From positions 1 through 47,546 of the forward strand of contig NZ_JBELDZ010000009.1 of NCBI RefSeq assembly GCF_042094015.1: DNA of 47,546 nucleotides, written 5' to 3'. Positions 16,097 through 24,671 of the stretch are shown in pieces. Under the pieces are notes generated by a model. It made no database searches. It was not told where the DNA came from and was given only the letters and a program-made list of their open reading frames with translations. Source of the DNA: Aurantibacter sp042094015. Its GTDB lineage: Bacteria > Bacteroidota > Bacteroidia > Flavobacteriales > Flavobacteriaceae. A program made the position numbers and the translations under genes. Positions within the stretch are counted from its first letter, which is position 1. The number at the start of each line of letters is the position of its first letter.

Positions 16097-17329
16097 CTAT
16101 CTTAGTTTTAATGTAACAATCGAAAGGATTGCTAAGAAAATTCCTACAATCCAAAAACGTGTTACAATTTTACTTTCATGAAAACCACCTTTTTGATAAT
16201 GATGATGCAAAGGAGACATTTTGAATATGCGTCGTCCTTCACCATATTTTTTACGTGTATATTTAAACCAAGTTACTTGTAGAATAACAGACAAAGATTC
16301 CGCAAAGAAAATTCCACACAGTAATGGTATTAAAAGTTCTTTTCTAACAGCAATAGCAATTACAGCTATAATTCCACCAATAGTTAAACTACCCGTATCT
16401 CCCATAAAAACTTGAGCCGGAAATGTATTATACCACAGGAAACCAATTAACGCACCTGCAAAAGCCGCTATAAAAACAACAAGCTCGCCTAAACGTGGAA
16501 TAAACATCACATTTAGATAATCTGAGAAAACAATATTCCCGGAAACAAAAGCAAAAACAGCTAAAGCAAACACTATAATGGCAGAACTTCCAGCTGCCAA
16601 ACCATCTATTCCATCTGTTAAATTAGCACCATTAGACACTGCGGTTATGATAAATATTACGATGGGAATAAAAATTAGCCAAGCATACTTACCTGTTTCG
16701 TCTCCAAACCAAGACGTAATTTTTGCATAATCAAACTCATTATCCTTTACAAAAGGAATAGTTGTTTTTAAAGACTGCTCTTCTGCCTTAAACTCTTTTA
16801 CTGTATTTTGACTAATTTGTTCTGTTGAAAACTCAGCACTTAAATTCTCTTGCTTTATAGTAACTCCTGGATGGAAATACATAACACAACCTACAAAAAC
16901 CCCTAACCCAACTTGACCTAAAACCTTAAATTTCCCACTTAAGCCAGCTTTATCTTTCTTAAAGACCTTAATATAATCGTCAGTAAAACCAACTATTCCC
17001 ATCCAAATTGTGGTAACAATTAGCATTATAACATAAATATTTTCAAGCTTAGCAAATAATAACACAGGAATTAAAGTGGCCAAAATTATTATAATCCCAC
17101 CCATAGTTGGTGTTCCAGCTTTTTCTACTTGCCCTTCTAAACCTAAATCTCTAACAGATTCTCCAACTTGCATTTTTTGTAGAAGTGAAATAATTTTCTT
17201 TCCGAAAATTGTTGAAAACAACAATGAAAATATAATAGCCAAAGCAGCACGAAATGTGATGAATTGAAACACACTTGCTCCTGTTAATTGGTATTCTTTT
17301 TCTAAAAATTCGAATAGATAGTATAGCAT
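16097..17329 (-). CDS. mraY: Phospho-N-acetylmuramoyl-pentapeptide transferase
   Basis: Polytopic inner-membrane enzyme that loads phospho-MurNAc-pentapeptide onto undecaprenyl phosphate to form lipid I. The catalytic Asp pair is D117-D118 in GFTDDYIKVF, followed by KDKAGLSGKFK. NLTDGIDGLAAG and FMGDTGSL are the other signatures, with the MSPLHHHYQKGG loop near the end. At 410 residues it is about 50 longer than E. coli MraY. The excess is a hydrophilic insertion at about 155-215 in a periplasmic loop, a known feature in Bacteroidetes. The gene lies 8 nt after murE. Confidence 0.97.
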   Translation of the reverse strand: MLYYLFEFLEKEYQLTGASVFQFITFRAALAIIFSLLFSTIFGKKIISLLQKMQVGESVRDLGLEGQVEKAGTPTMGGIIIILATLIPVLLFAKLENIYVIMLIVTTIWMGIVGFTDDYIKVFKKDKAGLSGKFKVLGQVGLGVFVGCVMYFHPGVTIKQENLSAEFSTEQISQNTVKEFKAEEQSLKTTIPFVKDNEFDYAKITSWFGDETGKYAWLIFIPIVIFIITAVSNGANLTDGIDGLAAGSSAIIVFALAVFAFVSGNIVFSDYLNVMFIPRLGELVVFIAAFAGALIGFLWYNTFPAQVFMGDTGSLTIGGIIAVIAIAVRKELLIPLLCGIFFAESLSVILQVTWFKYTRKKYGEGRRIFKMSPLHHHYQKGGFHESKIVTRFWIVGIFLAILSIVTLKLR

Positions 17330-17337
17330 CTGTAAAT

Positions 17338-18801
17338 TTATTTATCTAGTTGGTTTAATAATTCTGTAACGATTTTCAAATCGTCAAAATCCGACCTTAC
17401 ACCTTTAACATCTTGATAAGTTTCATGACCTTTTCCTGCTATTAAAATAATATCACCCGCATTTGCCATTTGACAAGCTGACTTAATAGCTTGTTTTCTA
17501 TCTGAAATTGATAGTGTTTTTTTGAAATTTTGAGCATCTACACCTTTTTCAATATCGTCTATAATATCCTGAGGCTCTTCGGTTCTTGGATTATCACTTG
17601 TAAAAACGACCTTAGTACTTAAATCTGAAGCAATATGTCCCATTTTAGGCCTTTTCGTTTTATCTCTATCTCCGCCACAACCAACAACTGTAATTAGTTC
17701 TTCGTTTTTAGTTCTTATAGAGTTAATCGTTTCTAATACATTTTTTAATGCATCTGGCGTATGTGCATAATCTATAATTGCTGTAATTCCAGTATTAGAA
17801 ACGATATATTGAAAACGACCGCTTACCGATTCTAGAACTGAAAGCTGTCTTAATATTTCCTGACTTTCTAAGCCTAATAATTCTGCAGTAGCATAAATTG
17901 CCAACACGTTATAAGCATTAAAATTACCTATTAGCTTAGTCCAAACTTCTTGATTATTAATTTTTAATAACAATCCACTTAATTGATTTTCTAAAATTTT
18001 AGCTTGATAGTCGGCGATACTTTTTAAAGCGTAAGTTTGTTTTTTAGCTGCAGTATTTTGCAGCATAACCATTCCATTTTTATCGTCTGCATTAGTTAAT
18101 ACGAAAGCTGTTTTTGGTAATTGATCAAAAAAACGCTTTTTAACATCGCGATATTCTGCAAACGTATCGTGATAATCTAAATGATCGTGACTTAAATTCG
18201 TGAAAATTCCACCTTCAAAACTCAACCCTAAAGTTCTGTTTTGATCAATTCCATGAGAGCTTACTTCCATAAAACAGAAGTCGCAACCAGCAGCATTCAT
18301 TTCGTCTAAATAATAATTTATTGTAATTGAATCTGGCGTTGTATGTGTAGCTGGGAATTCGACATTATCTATCATTACCTTCACCGTTGATAATAAACCT
18401 ACCTTATATCCTGCATTTTTAAACAATTGATATAATAATGTAGCAATAGTTGTTTTCCCGTTAGTTCCTGTAACACCAACTAAACGCAATTTAGATGAGG
18501 GATTTTCAAAATAATTTGCTGCCATTATTGCTAAAGCCACAGAAGTATCTTTAACCTGAACATAAACAATCTTTTCATTTATTTTACTTGGTAAGACCTC
18601 ACATACAATAACTTTAGCACCTGATTCAATCGCAGATTCAACATATTTATGTCCATCCACAACACTTCCGTTAATAGCTATAAAAACATCGTTTACCTCT
18701 ACAGATTTAGAATTAAAACGAAGCGCATTAATTTCTATCACTGGATTACCAACAACACTTTCTATAGACACTTTGTATAGTATATCTTTTAACTGCTTCA
18801 C
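17338..18801 (-). CDS. murE: UDP-N-acetylmuramoyl-tripeptide synthetase, meso-DAP type
   Basis: Mur ligase adding the third amino acid to the stem peptide. The P-loop is VTGTNGKTTIATLLYQ, and TTPDSITINYYLDEM and FTNLSHDHLDYHDT follow. The specificity motif is D403-N404-P405-R406, which in this family selects meso-diaminopimelate, so the organism should have DAP-type peptidoglycan. VIDYAHTPDAL and IAGKGHETYQ complete the signature set. The 487-residue length is normal. Its first base overlaps the last base of ftsI. Confidence 0.97.
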   Translation of the reverse strand: MKQLKDILYKVSIESVVGNPVIEINALRFNSKSVEVNDVFIAINGSVVDGHKYVESAIESGAKVIVCEVLPSKINEKIVYVQVKDTSVALAIMAANYFENPSSKLRLVGVTGTNGKTTIATLLYQLFKNAGYKVGLLSTVKVMIDNVEFPATHTTPDSITINYYLDEMNAAGCDFCFMEVSSHGIDQNRTLGLSFEGGIFTNLSHDHLDYHDTFAEYRDVKKRFFDQLPKTAFVLTNADDKNGMVMLQNTAAKKQTYALKSIADYQAKILENQLSGLLLKINNQEVWTKLIGNFNAYNVLAIYATAELLGLESQEILRQLSVLESVSGRFQYIVSNTGITAIIDYAHTPDALKNVLETINSIRTKNEELITVVGCGGDRDKTKRPKMGHIASDLSTKVVFTSDNPRTEEPQDIIDDIEKGVDAQNFKKTLSISDRKQAIKSACQMANAGDIILIAGKGHETYQDVKGVRSDFDDLKIVTELLNQLDK

Positions 18802-20807
18802 TAAACGTTTAATATTATAGTTTGATTTCGTTTTATTTTTACACCTTTTGCTATAGATTGCGTTTTTACTTTTCCAGTTTTAGAAAACTGAACCTTTAAC
18901 CCCATATTTTCCAAAAGAGCTACTGCATCCATTATTGGCATTCCAATTACACTTGGCATTATAGTTAAATAAGTACTTGACTTGTCGTCATACATATTAT
19001 AAGATTTATCAACCTGAGCTATATTAATATTTAAAGATGTCAACTCATCTTCAACTGGTGTATCTGTAAATATTTTTTGAGCCACTTTTTTAAATACTGG
19101 ACCAGAAACATCTGCCCCATAATAACCAACACTTTTATCTGGTTCATGGATTACCACAATACAAGAATATTTAGGATTGTCTGCTGGAAAAAAACCAGCA
19201 AAAGAAGATATATAAGCTAACTTATCTTTATTCTTATAATCTTTTTGACACGTACCTGTTTTACCCGCCATAGAAAAATTCTTAGAATATAAACCATGAC
19301 CTGTTCCGTGTTTTTTCTCTACTACATTTTTAAGTAATTGTTTTACTTTAGCTGTTGTTTCTTTAGAGCAGATTTGCTTGTTTATGACTTCCTTTTCAAA
19401 AGGCACAATTACCTCATCAAATCGTTTTACTTCTTTTAAAAATTTTGGTTTTACCATTTCACCACCATTAGCAATTGCATTGTAAAATGTAAGTGTTTGC
19501 AATGGCGTAAACGAAACTCCGTAACCGTATGCCATCCATTGTAAAGCAATTCCAGACCAACGTTTATTTTTAATTCTTGGGTCAGGAATTATTGGTTTTG
19601 GCTCTCCAATAATTGGTAAATCCAAATCTGTATTTAGATTCATTGCGTAAAGTCTATCAACAAATTCTGATGGTTTTTTTCTATATGCTTTATCTATAGC
19701 AGTAACCAATCCTGTATTTGAAGACACTTCAAAAGCCTTAGATAAAGTAATTTTACCATAACCACCATGTTTAGAATCTCTTACTTTTTTACCATAATAG
19801 CTTAAAACACCTTTTTTAGTATCTACTACATCACTTGTATCTACTTTTTTATCTTCTAAAGCAGCTGTTAACGCTATTAGCTTAAAAGTAGATCCAGGCT
19901 CATGAGATTCTCCAACAGCATAATTTAATCTTTCATAATAATAACCCTTACTATTTCTACCCAAATTAGATATAGCTTTAATTTCTCCTGTTTCAACCTC
20001 CATAACAACCACACAACCATGATCTGCCTTATACTTTTCTAGTTGTTCCAAAAGCGCATGATGAGCAATATCTTGAATATTTACATCTATAGTTGTATAT
20101 ACATCTAAACCATCTTTTGGCTCTTTTTGATTAGAATCTGAAATCGGTTTCCATTGTCCTTTTCCAATTTTTTGCTTTAAATGCAGTCCATCTGTACCTT
20201 TTAAATAAGTTTCACCATAAGCACCATCTATTCCTGGTCTTGTAATATTTCCATTTGCATCTTTACGCTCATAACCAATAGTCCTTTGAGCAATTCCACC
20301 TAACGGATATTCTCTTTTTGTATTTTGCTCTACAATAAGTCCACCTTTATAAGCTCCAAGATTTAGCAATGGCAAGTTTCTAAACCACACATAGTCTGAG
20401 TAACCAATATCTCTAGCTAATAAAAAATAACGGTTCTTATTTTTACGCTCTTTCCTTAATTTCTTAGTATAATAAGAAGGTGTATTTCCAAAATAAACAG
20501 ATAAAGAATCTGACAAATCACCAATATGTTTTTCAAAACGTTTACTTGTTGACGTTAGCAAGTCTAACCTAATGTCATACTTAGGAATTGAAGTGGCTAA
20601 CAAATCACCATTTGCAGAATACACATTTCCGCGATTTGCTGGAACAACCATAGCCTTACTTGAAATCTTCTCAGCTAAGGCACGATATTTGTCCCCCTGA
20701 ACAAACTGAATAGACAACAGCTTAAGCACTACAAGTATCCCGAAGAAGAACATACATCCTGCCACAAAATACAATCGATTCAATATGTCTCTCTCGTTTA
20801 CTGCCAA
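18801..20807 (-). CDS. ftsI: Septal penicillin-binding protein (FtsI/PBP3-type transpeptidase) with PASTA domain
   Basis: Class B penicillin-binding protein cross-linking septal peptidoglycan as partner of FtsW. A membrane anchor lies at about residues 12-34, followed by the pedestal domain with VPANRGNVYSANG. The transpeptidase triad motifs are S306-T-F-K309, S362-S-N364 and K516-T-G-T519. A single PASTA domain fills the C-terminus from about 605 (VIGMPIMDAVALLENMGLKV), absent from E. coli FtsI but usual in flavobacteria. The 668-residue length fits. One base separates it from ftsL. Confidence 0.95.
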   Translation of the reverse strand: MAVNERDILNRLYFVAGCMFFFGILVVLKLLSIQFVQGDKYRALAEKISSKAMVVPANRGNVYSANGDLLATSIPKYDIRLDLLTSTSKRFEKHIGDLSDSLSVYFGNTPSYYTKKLRKERKNKNRYFLLARDIGYSDYVWFRNLPLLNLGAYKGGLIVEQNTKREYPLGGIAQRTIGYERKDANGNITRPGIDGAYGETYLKGTDGLHLKQKIGKGQWKPISDSNQKEPKDGLDVYTTIDVNIQDIAHHALLEQLEKYKADHGCVVVMEVETGEIKAISNLGRNSKGYYYERLNYAVGESHEPGSTFKLIALTAALEDKKVDTSDVVDTKKGVLSYYGKKVRDSKHGGYGKITLSKAFEVSSNTGLVTAIDKAYRKKPSEFVDRLYAMNLNTDLDLPIIGEPKPIIPDPRIKNKRWSGIALQWMAYGYGVSFTPLQTLTFYNAIANGGEMVKPKFLKEVKRFDEVIVPFEKEVINKQICSKETTAKVKQLLKNVVEKKHGTGHGLYSKNFSMAGKTGTCQKDYKNKDKLAYISSFAGFFPADNPKYSCIVVIHEPDKSVGYYGADVSGPVFKKVAQKIFTDTPVEDELTSLNINIAQVDKSYNMYDDKSSTYLTIMPSVIGMPIMDAVALLENMGLKVQFSKTGKVKTQSIAKGVKIKRNQTIILNV

Positions 20808-20808
20808 T

Positions 20809-21132
20809 TTACTCTTCTTGAAATGATTTTACTAGGATCTTTTTTGGTGGAATATCTGAAGGCACAATACCTTTTATTTTCATTTTCTCTACAATTGACG
20901 ATTCCATTTTCAACTGCATCAATTCGGTTCGCCCATCAGACAAAGCGGATCTTAATTCTTTAACTTGATTTGTTAAGCGTGCAATTTCGTGTACCTTTTT
21001 ATCAGCACTATGCGAACTTCCAATCATAACCAAAGCCAAAACAGAAATAAACAAAATGACACGCCAATTCTTAAACGAATCATCGCTTACCAAAAACTTA
21101 CCTCGCAATATGTTATAAAATCCTTGTTTCAT
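20809..21132 (-). CDS. ftsL: FtsL-like divisome protein
   Basis: A 107-residue bitopic protein with a cytoplasmic N-terminus, one transmembrane segment (about 27-42, ILFISVLALVMIGSSH) and a periplasmic coiled coil (HEIARLTNQVKELRSALSDG). This is the FtsL architecture. Sequence alone would not identify it; the fixed position between rsmH and ftsI does. Flavobacterial annotation often calls this family FtsL-like. It overlaps the rsmH stop by one base. Confidence 0.85.
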   Translation of the reverse strand: MKQGFYNILRGKFLVSDDSFKNWRVILFISVLALVMIGSSHSADKKVHEIARLTNQVKELRSALSDGRTELMQLKMESSIVEKMKIKGIVPSDIPPKKILVKSFQEE

Positions 21133-22037
21133 TATATTTTTTGAGCCACTCTAAGTTTTGCGCTTCTAGCCCTATTATTAATCTTAATTTCTTCTTTAGA
21201 CGGAATAACCAAACCACCAACTTTTTTTAAAGGCACTTCAAAGTTTCCAAACATATCACGTTCTGGCTCACCTTCAAATAAACCATTTCTTATAAAACGC
21301 TTTACCAATCTATCTTCTAGAGAATGGTACGATATTAAACTTATTCTACCATCTGGTTTCAAAACTTCCGGCATTTGCTTTAAAAATTCTTTTAATACTT
21401 CAATTTCCTGATTTACCTCAATTCTAATAGCCTGATAAACCTGTGCTAATATTTTATTCTCATACCTTGGTGACAAAAACTTAGCCAGTGCTTTTTTTAA
21501 TTGCTCGCTAGTTACAATAGGATTATCTTTTCTTGCTTCAACAATAGTTTTTGCTATTGCTGACGCTGAACGCAACTCTCCATATTGCGCTATTACATTT
21601 CTTAATTGATCTTCCTCATATTCGTTAACTACATTATATGCAGACAATTTAGATTTCTGATTCATTCGCATATCTAAATCAGCCTCAAAACGCGTAGAGA
21701 AACCCCTTTCAGCTACATCAAATTGATGAGATGACACTCCAAAATCACCCAAAACACCATCAACTTCTTTTACACCATAAAATCTTAAAAAACGCTTTAT
21801 GTATCTAAAATTCTCCTCAATCAAAGTAAATCTTGGGTCGTCTAACTTATTAGCTACTGCATCTGGATCTTGATCGAATGCAAACAACTTTCCATTTTCA
21901 CCTAAACGCTTTAAAATCTCTTTTGAATGTCCGCCGCCGCCAAAAGTAACATCAACATATACGCCATCTGGCTTTATATTTAAACCATCAACGGTTTCGT
22001 GTAATAAAACAGGATTATGATATTCCATTGTCTTCAT
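21132..22037 (-). CDS. rsmH: 16S rRNA (cytosine(1402)-N(4))-methyltransferase
   Basis: SAM-dependent methyltransferase (also MraW) acting on C1402 of 16S rRNA. The start region YHNPVLLHETVDGL, the SAM loop DVTFGGGGHSKEIL, and GVLGDFGVSSHQFDVAERGFS are family signatures. ISYHSLEDRLVKRF and the C-terminal NNRARSAKLRVAQK close the protein. The 301-residue length is normal. Two start codons are possible, at 22037 (MKTMEYH) and 22028 (MEYH). Either way the gene overlaps the 3' end of mraZ (by 23 or 14 nt), implying translational coupling. Confidence 0.96.
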   Translation of the reverse strand: MKTMEYHNPVLLHETVDGLNIKPDGVYVDVTFGGGGHSKEILKRLGENGKLFAFDQDPDAVANKLDDPRFTLIEENFRYIKRFLRFYGVKEVDGVLGDFGVSSHQFDVAERGFSTRFEADLDMRMNQKSKLSAYNVVNEYEEDQLRNVIAQYGELRSASAIAKTIVEARKDNPIVTSEQLKKALAKFLSPRYENKILAQVYQAIRIEVNQEIEVLKEFLKQMPEVLKPDGRISLISYHSLEDRLVKRFIRNGLFEGEPERDMFGNFEVPLKKVGGLVIPSKEEIKINNRARSAKLRVAQKI

Positions 22038-22485
22038 CTTCGTTACCCATTACTTCCTCCGCTAAGTCTGCAAAATCTAATGCAGCTTCATCTATAACTT
22101 CTTCGTACTTCGTTTTATCCCAAATTTCAACAATATTAACAGCAGAAGACAAAACCACTTCTTTTGATATACCTGCAAAAACCACTAAATCTTTAGGGAT
22201 AAGTAATCTACCATTTGCATCTACCTCAACCACTTTTACACCAGCAGTGAAACGACGAATAAAATCGTTATTCTTTTTTTTAAAACGATTAAGCTTATTT
22301 ACTTTCTGCATTAATTGCTCCCATTCTTCCATTGGATACAACTCCAAACAAGACTGAAAAACAGCTCTTTTTAACACAAAACCATTTTGCACAATAGGCG
22401 ACAACTGTTTTTTTAAAGCCACAGGTATTGCCAACCTTCCTTTGGCATCTGCTTTACATTCGTATGTTCCTATTAATGAGTTCAC
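22015..22485 (-). CDS. mraZ: Transcriptional regulator MraZ
   Basis: DNA-binding ring protein of the AbrB-like fold that in E. coli represses its own dcw cluster. The 156 residues contain the two MraZ repeats, each with the DxxxR signature: ADAKGRLAIPVALKKQL near the N-terminus and VDANGRLLIPKDLVVFAG in the second half. It is the first gene of the dcw cluster. Upstream, at 22536-22560, lie three 10-nt-spaced GTGGK boxes that look like its operator. Confidence 0.96.
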   Translation of the reverse strand: MNSLIGTYECKADAKGRLAIPVALKKQLSPIVQNGFVLKRAVFQSCLELYPMEEWEQLMQKVNKLNRFKKKNNDFIRRFTAGVKVVEVDANGRLLIPKDLVVFAGISKEVVLSSAVNIVEIWDKTKYEEVIDEAALDFADLAEEVMGNEDEDNGIS

Positions 22486-22516
22486 AAGAAATTTTACAAT
22501 AATCAGATTTAATGTT

Positions 22517-22524
22517 CAAATATA
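22517..22524 (-). promoter_or_regulatory. -7 box of the dcw cluster promoter
   Basis: On the minus strand this reads TATATTTG, a match to TAnnTTTG, 31 nt before the mraZ start codon. The place where a -33 TTG would lie is taken up by the GTGGT repeats, and no good TTG is present. That is consistent with a weak or regulated promoter. Confidence 0.6.
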
Positions 22525-22535
22525 TTGAAAATAAT

Positions 22536-22560
22536 ACCACTTTTTACCACAAAAACCCAC
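22536..22560 (-). promoter_or_regulatory. Three-copy MraZ-box array (putative operator)
   Basis: Minus strand reading: GTGGG (22560-22556), TTTTT, GTGGT (22550-22546), AAAAA, GTGGT (22540-22536). The boxes repeat with an exact 10-nt period, one helical turn, and cover the -33 zone of the mraZ promoter. E. coli MraZ is known to bind TGGGN direct repeats separated by 5-nt spacers upstream of mraZ, which has the same geometry. Assignment to MraZ is inference from position and pattern. Confidence 0.72.
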
Positions 22561-22651
22561 ATTGTTAATAACTTAATGTTTTATGAACTCTTTTTAACAC
22601 TTCAAAAAACAGTTTATAAAAAAATTAAAGTGTAATAAATAAGATTAGGTA

Positions 22652-22680
22652 TTGATTTTTAGTGGAATTAACTATATTTG
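22652..22680 (+). promoter_or_regulatory. Bacteroidetes-type promoter for the hydrolase-engB pair
   Basis: TTG at 22652-22654, an 18-nt spacer, then TATATTTG at 22673-22680, matching the TTG/TAnnTTTG consensus. The hydrolase start codon is 26 nt further on. It is one of the best promoter matches in the window and lies about 90 bp from the MraZ boxes on the other strand. Confidence 0.72.
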
Positions 22681-22706
22681 TTTTTCTATGAGACTAGAAT
22701 AGATTA

Positions 22707-23471
22707 ATGACGCATCAATTAACCACAGAAGGCAAATACACATACCTAGAAGTAGGTAAGGGCACACCTTTACTAGTCCTTCATGGTTTAATGGGCGGAT
22801 TAAGTAATTTTGATTCTGTAACAGAGCACTTTAGCCAAAAAGGCTACAAAGTAATTGTTCCAATATTACCTTTGTACACAAAATCACTTTTAAAGACTAA
22901 CGTAAAAGCTTTTTCTAAATATGTTTACGAGTTTATTCAGTTCAAAAAACTAGATCAAGTTATTTTATTAGGAAACTCTTTAGGAGGACATATCGGTCTA
23001 TATCTTACCAAATTACATCCAGAATGTGTTAAGGCACTAATTATTACAGGTAGCTCTGGTTTGTATGAAAGTGCAATGGGAAGTGGATACACTAAACGTG
23101 GCGATTACGAAGTGATTAAAAAGAAAGCACAAGATGTTTTTTACGATCCTGCTATAGCCACTAAAGAAATTGTAGATGAAGTTTACGAGACAGTAAACGA
23201 CAGAAATAAACTAATCAAAACTTTAGCTATTGCCAAAAGTGCTATTAGACACAATATGGCTAAAGAATTACCTAAAATGACTACAGAAACTTGTATTATT
23301 TGGGGTGAAAATGACATAGTAACACCTCCAGAAGTTGCCGAAGAATTTCACAGTTTATTACCAAATTCTGAACTGTTTTGGATTGACAAATGTGGCCATG
23401 CTGCAATGATGGAACATCCTGAAGAATTTAACCAAATTTTAGATTCTTGGTTAACCAAACACAAACTATAA
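22707..23471 (+). CDS. Alpha/beta hydrolase
   Basis: A 254-residue cytoplasmic alpha/beta-fold hydrolase with no signal peptide. The oxyanion region is LHGLMGGLSNF. The nucleophile elbow is GNSLGG (S91). The acid is D203 in GENDIVTPPE and the base is H231 in CGHAAMMEHPEEF, so the triad is complete. The fold family covers esterases, thioesterases and C-C hydrolases, and the substrate cannot be told from sequence. It is divergent from mraZ and 12 nt upstream of engB, so the two are probably cotranscribed. Confidence 0.9.
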   Translation: MTHQLTTEGKYTYLEVGKGTPLLVLHGLMGGLSNFDSVTEHFSQKGYKVIVPILPLYTKSLLKTNVKAFSKYVYEFIQFKKLDQVILLGNSLGGHIGLYLTKLHPECVKALIITGSSGLYESAMGSGYTKRGDYEVIKKKAQDVFYDPAIATKEIVDEVYETVNDRNKLIKTLAIAKSAIRHNMAKELPKMTTETCIIWGENDIVTPPEVAEEFHSLLPNSELFWIDKCGHAAMMEHPEEFNQILDSWLTKHKL

Positions 23472-23483
23472 CACAATTTTATT

Positions 23484-24104
23484 ATGCATATTAAGTCAGC
23501 AGAATTTTTAGTAAGTAATTCTGAGGTATCAAAATGCCCAAAAGATTTAATTCCTGAATACGCGTTTATTGGAAGAAGTAACGTTGGAAAATCGTCTTTA
23601 ATTAATATGCTAACTAATAAAAAAAATTTAGCAAAAACTTCTGGAAGACCAGGAAAAACTCAACTTATTAATCATTTTAAAATTAATAATGAATGGTATT
23701 TAGTGGATTTACCTGGCTATGGTTATGCTAGAGTTAGTAAATCTTCTAAAAAAACATTTCAGAAATTTATTACTCAATATTTTAACAAAAGAACACAATT
23801 AGTTACTGCTTTTGTTTTAGTAGACATAAGACACTTACCACAACCTATAGATTTAGAATTTATGCAATGGATGGGAGAAAATGGCATTCCATTTTCTATA
23901 ATTTTCACTAAAGCAGACAAATTAAAACCCAACGCAATAACTAAGCACGTTGAGGATTACAAAAATATAATGCTTGAAACCTGGGAAGAGATGCCAAACT
24001 ATTTCATAACATCTTCCTCAAAGTTTATAGGCCAAGAAGACGTTTTAGGATATATTGGAGAACTTAATGATAATATGGAAAATCAAGGTTTTTTGAAGGA
24101 TTAA
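23484..24104 (+). CDS. engB: Ribosome biogenesis GTP-binding protein EngB/YsxC/YihA
   Basis: Essential TRAFAC-class GTPase needed for 50S ribosomal subunit assembly. The G1 loop is IGRSNVGKSSLIN (about 29-41), TSGRPGKTQ supplies the G2 threonine, the G3 motif is DLPGYGYA (75-82), and G4 is TKAD. The 206-residue length is normal. It follows the hydrolase gene closely and converges on the unknown gene at 24114 with a 9-nt gap; no hairpin is seen there. Confidence 0.95.
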   Translation: MHIKSAEFLVSNSEVSKCPKDLIPEYAFIGRSNVGKSSLINMLTNKKNLAKTSGRPGKTQLINHFKINNEWYLVDLPGYGYARVSKSSKKTFQKFITQYFNKRTQLVTAFVLVDIRHLPQPIDLEFMQWMGENGIPFSIIFTKADKLKPNAITKHVEDYKNIMLETWEEMPNYFITSSSKFIGQEDVLGYIGELNDNMENQGFLKD

Positions 24105-24113
24105 ATATAAAAG

Positions 24114-24635
24114 TTAAAGTAAGAAAACCAACTCTTTTTTAAAGTAATTTTCAATTAATGTTTTAGTAAAAGTGTCTGCTATTGATTTTTCAAAAAAAGC
24201 ACTATATGTATTATTAATCTTTTGATGAAGACTAACTTCTTCATAAGGCTTAATTACTGAATTAAACAGCTCACCTAAAGCTTTATCATTAAATGAAATA
24301 ACAGTAACACTACAAGAATCATCTATTATAACTCTTGATTTCTTATCTACTGATTCTAAATATAGATAATCAAAACTAGCAAGAAAAGGAAAACCTTCAA
24401 CATCTAGATCATCAAAAAAAGCAAACAACTCTCTTGATGTCATCTCCTTAGACATTCGCAATTCCTCCATTGGATTATAATCAATTACAAATGGCAACAT
24501 ACAACAATCAGCTATTTCAAATTTTGATTCATGTACATCCGTAAAAAAATTCATCACCTTTTCAAATTCACCATCAACAAGAAAACTCCTCGTACTAGGT
24601 TTAAAAATTAATTCTGGTAATCTTTTATATTTCAT
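24114..24635 (-). CDS. Conserved-looking protein of unknown function
   Basis: I do not recognise this 173-residue protein. It has no signal peptide or transmembrane segment, is acidic, and is rich in Phe and Leu. Visible landmarks are a paired cysteine ADCCMLPFVID near residue 43, an acidic FFDDLDVEGFPF stretch and a helical C-terminus ending KKELVFLL. Codon use resembles its neighbours, and the ORF is closed by a TAA. It starts 36 nt after the OppC-like permease stop on the same strand, so it may be the last gene of that unit. Confidence 0.7.
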   Translation of the reverse strand: MKYKRLPELIFKPSTRSFLVDGEFEKVMNFFTDVHESKFEIADCCMLPFVIDYNPMEELRMSKEMTSRELFAFFDDLDVEGFPFLASFDYLYLESVDKKSRVIIDDSCSVTVISFNDKALGELFNSVIKPYEEVSLHQKINNTYSAFFEKSIADTFTKTLIENYFKKELVFLL

Positions 24636-24671
24636 ACAATAGTAAAGTCTTATTGATTAAACACAACAACT

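Noticed and set aside
22028..22357. 109-codon plus-strand frame over mraZ
   Set aside because: Ser-rich low-complexity translation antisense to a fully conserved gene; no promoter.
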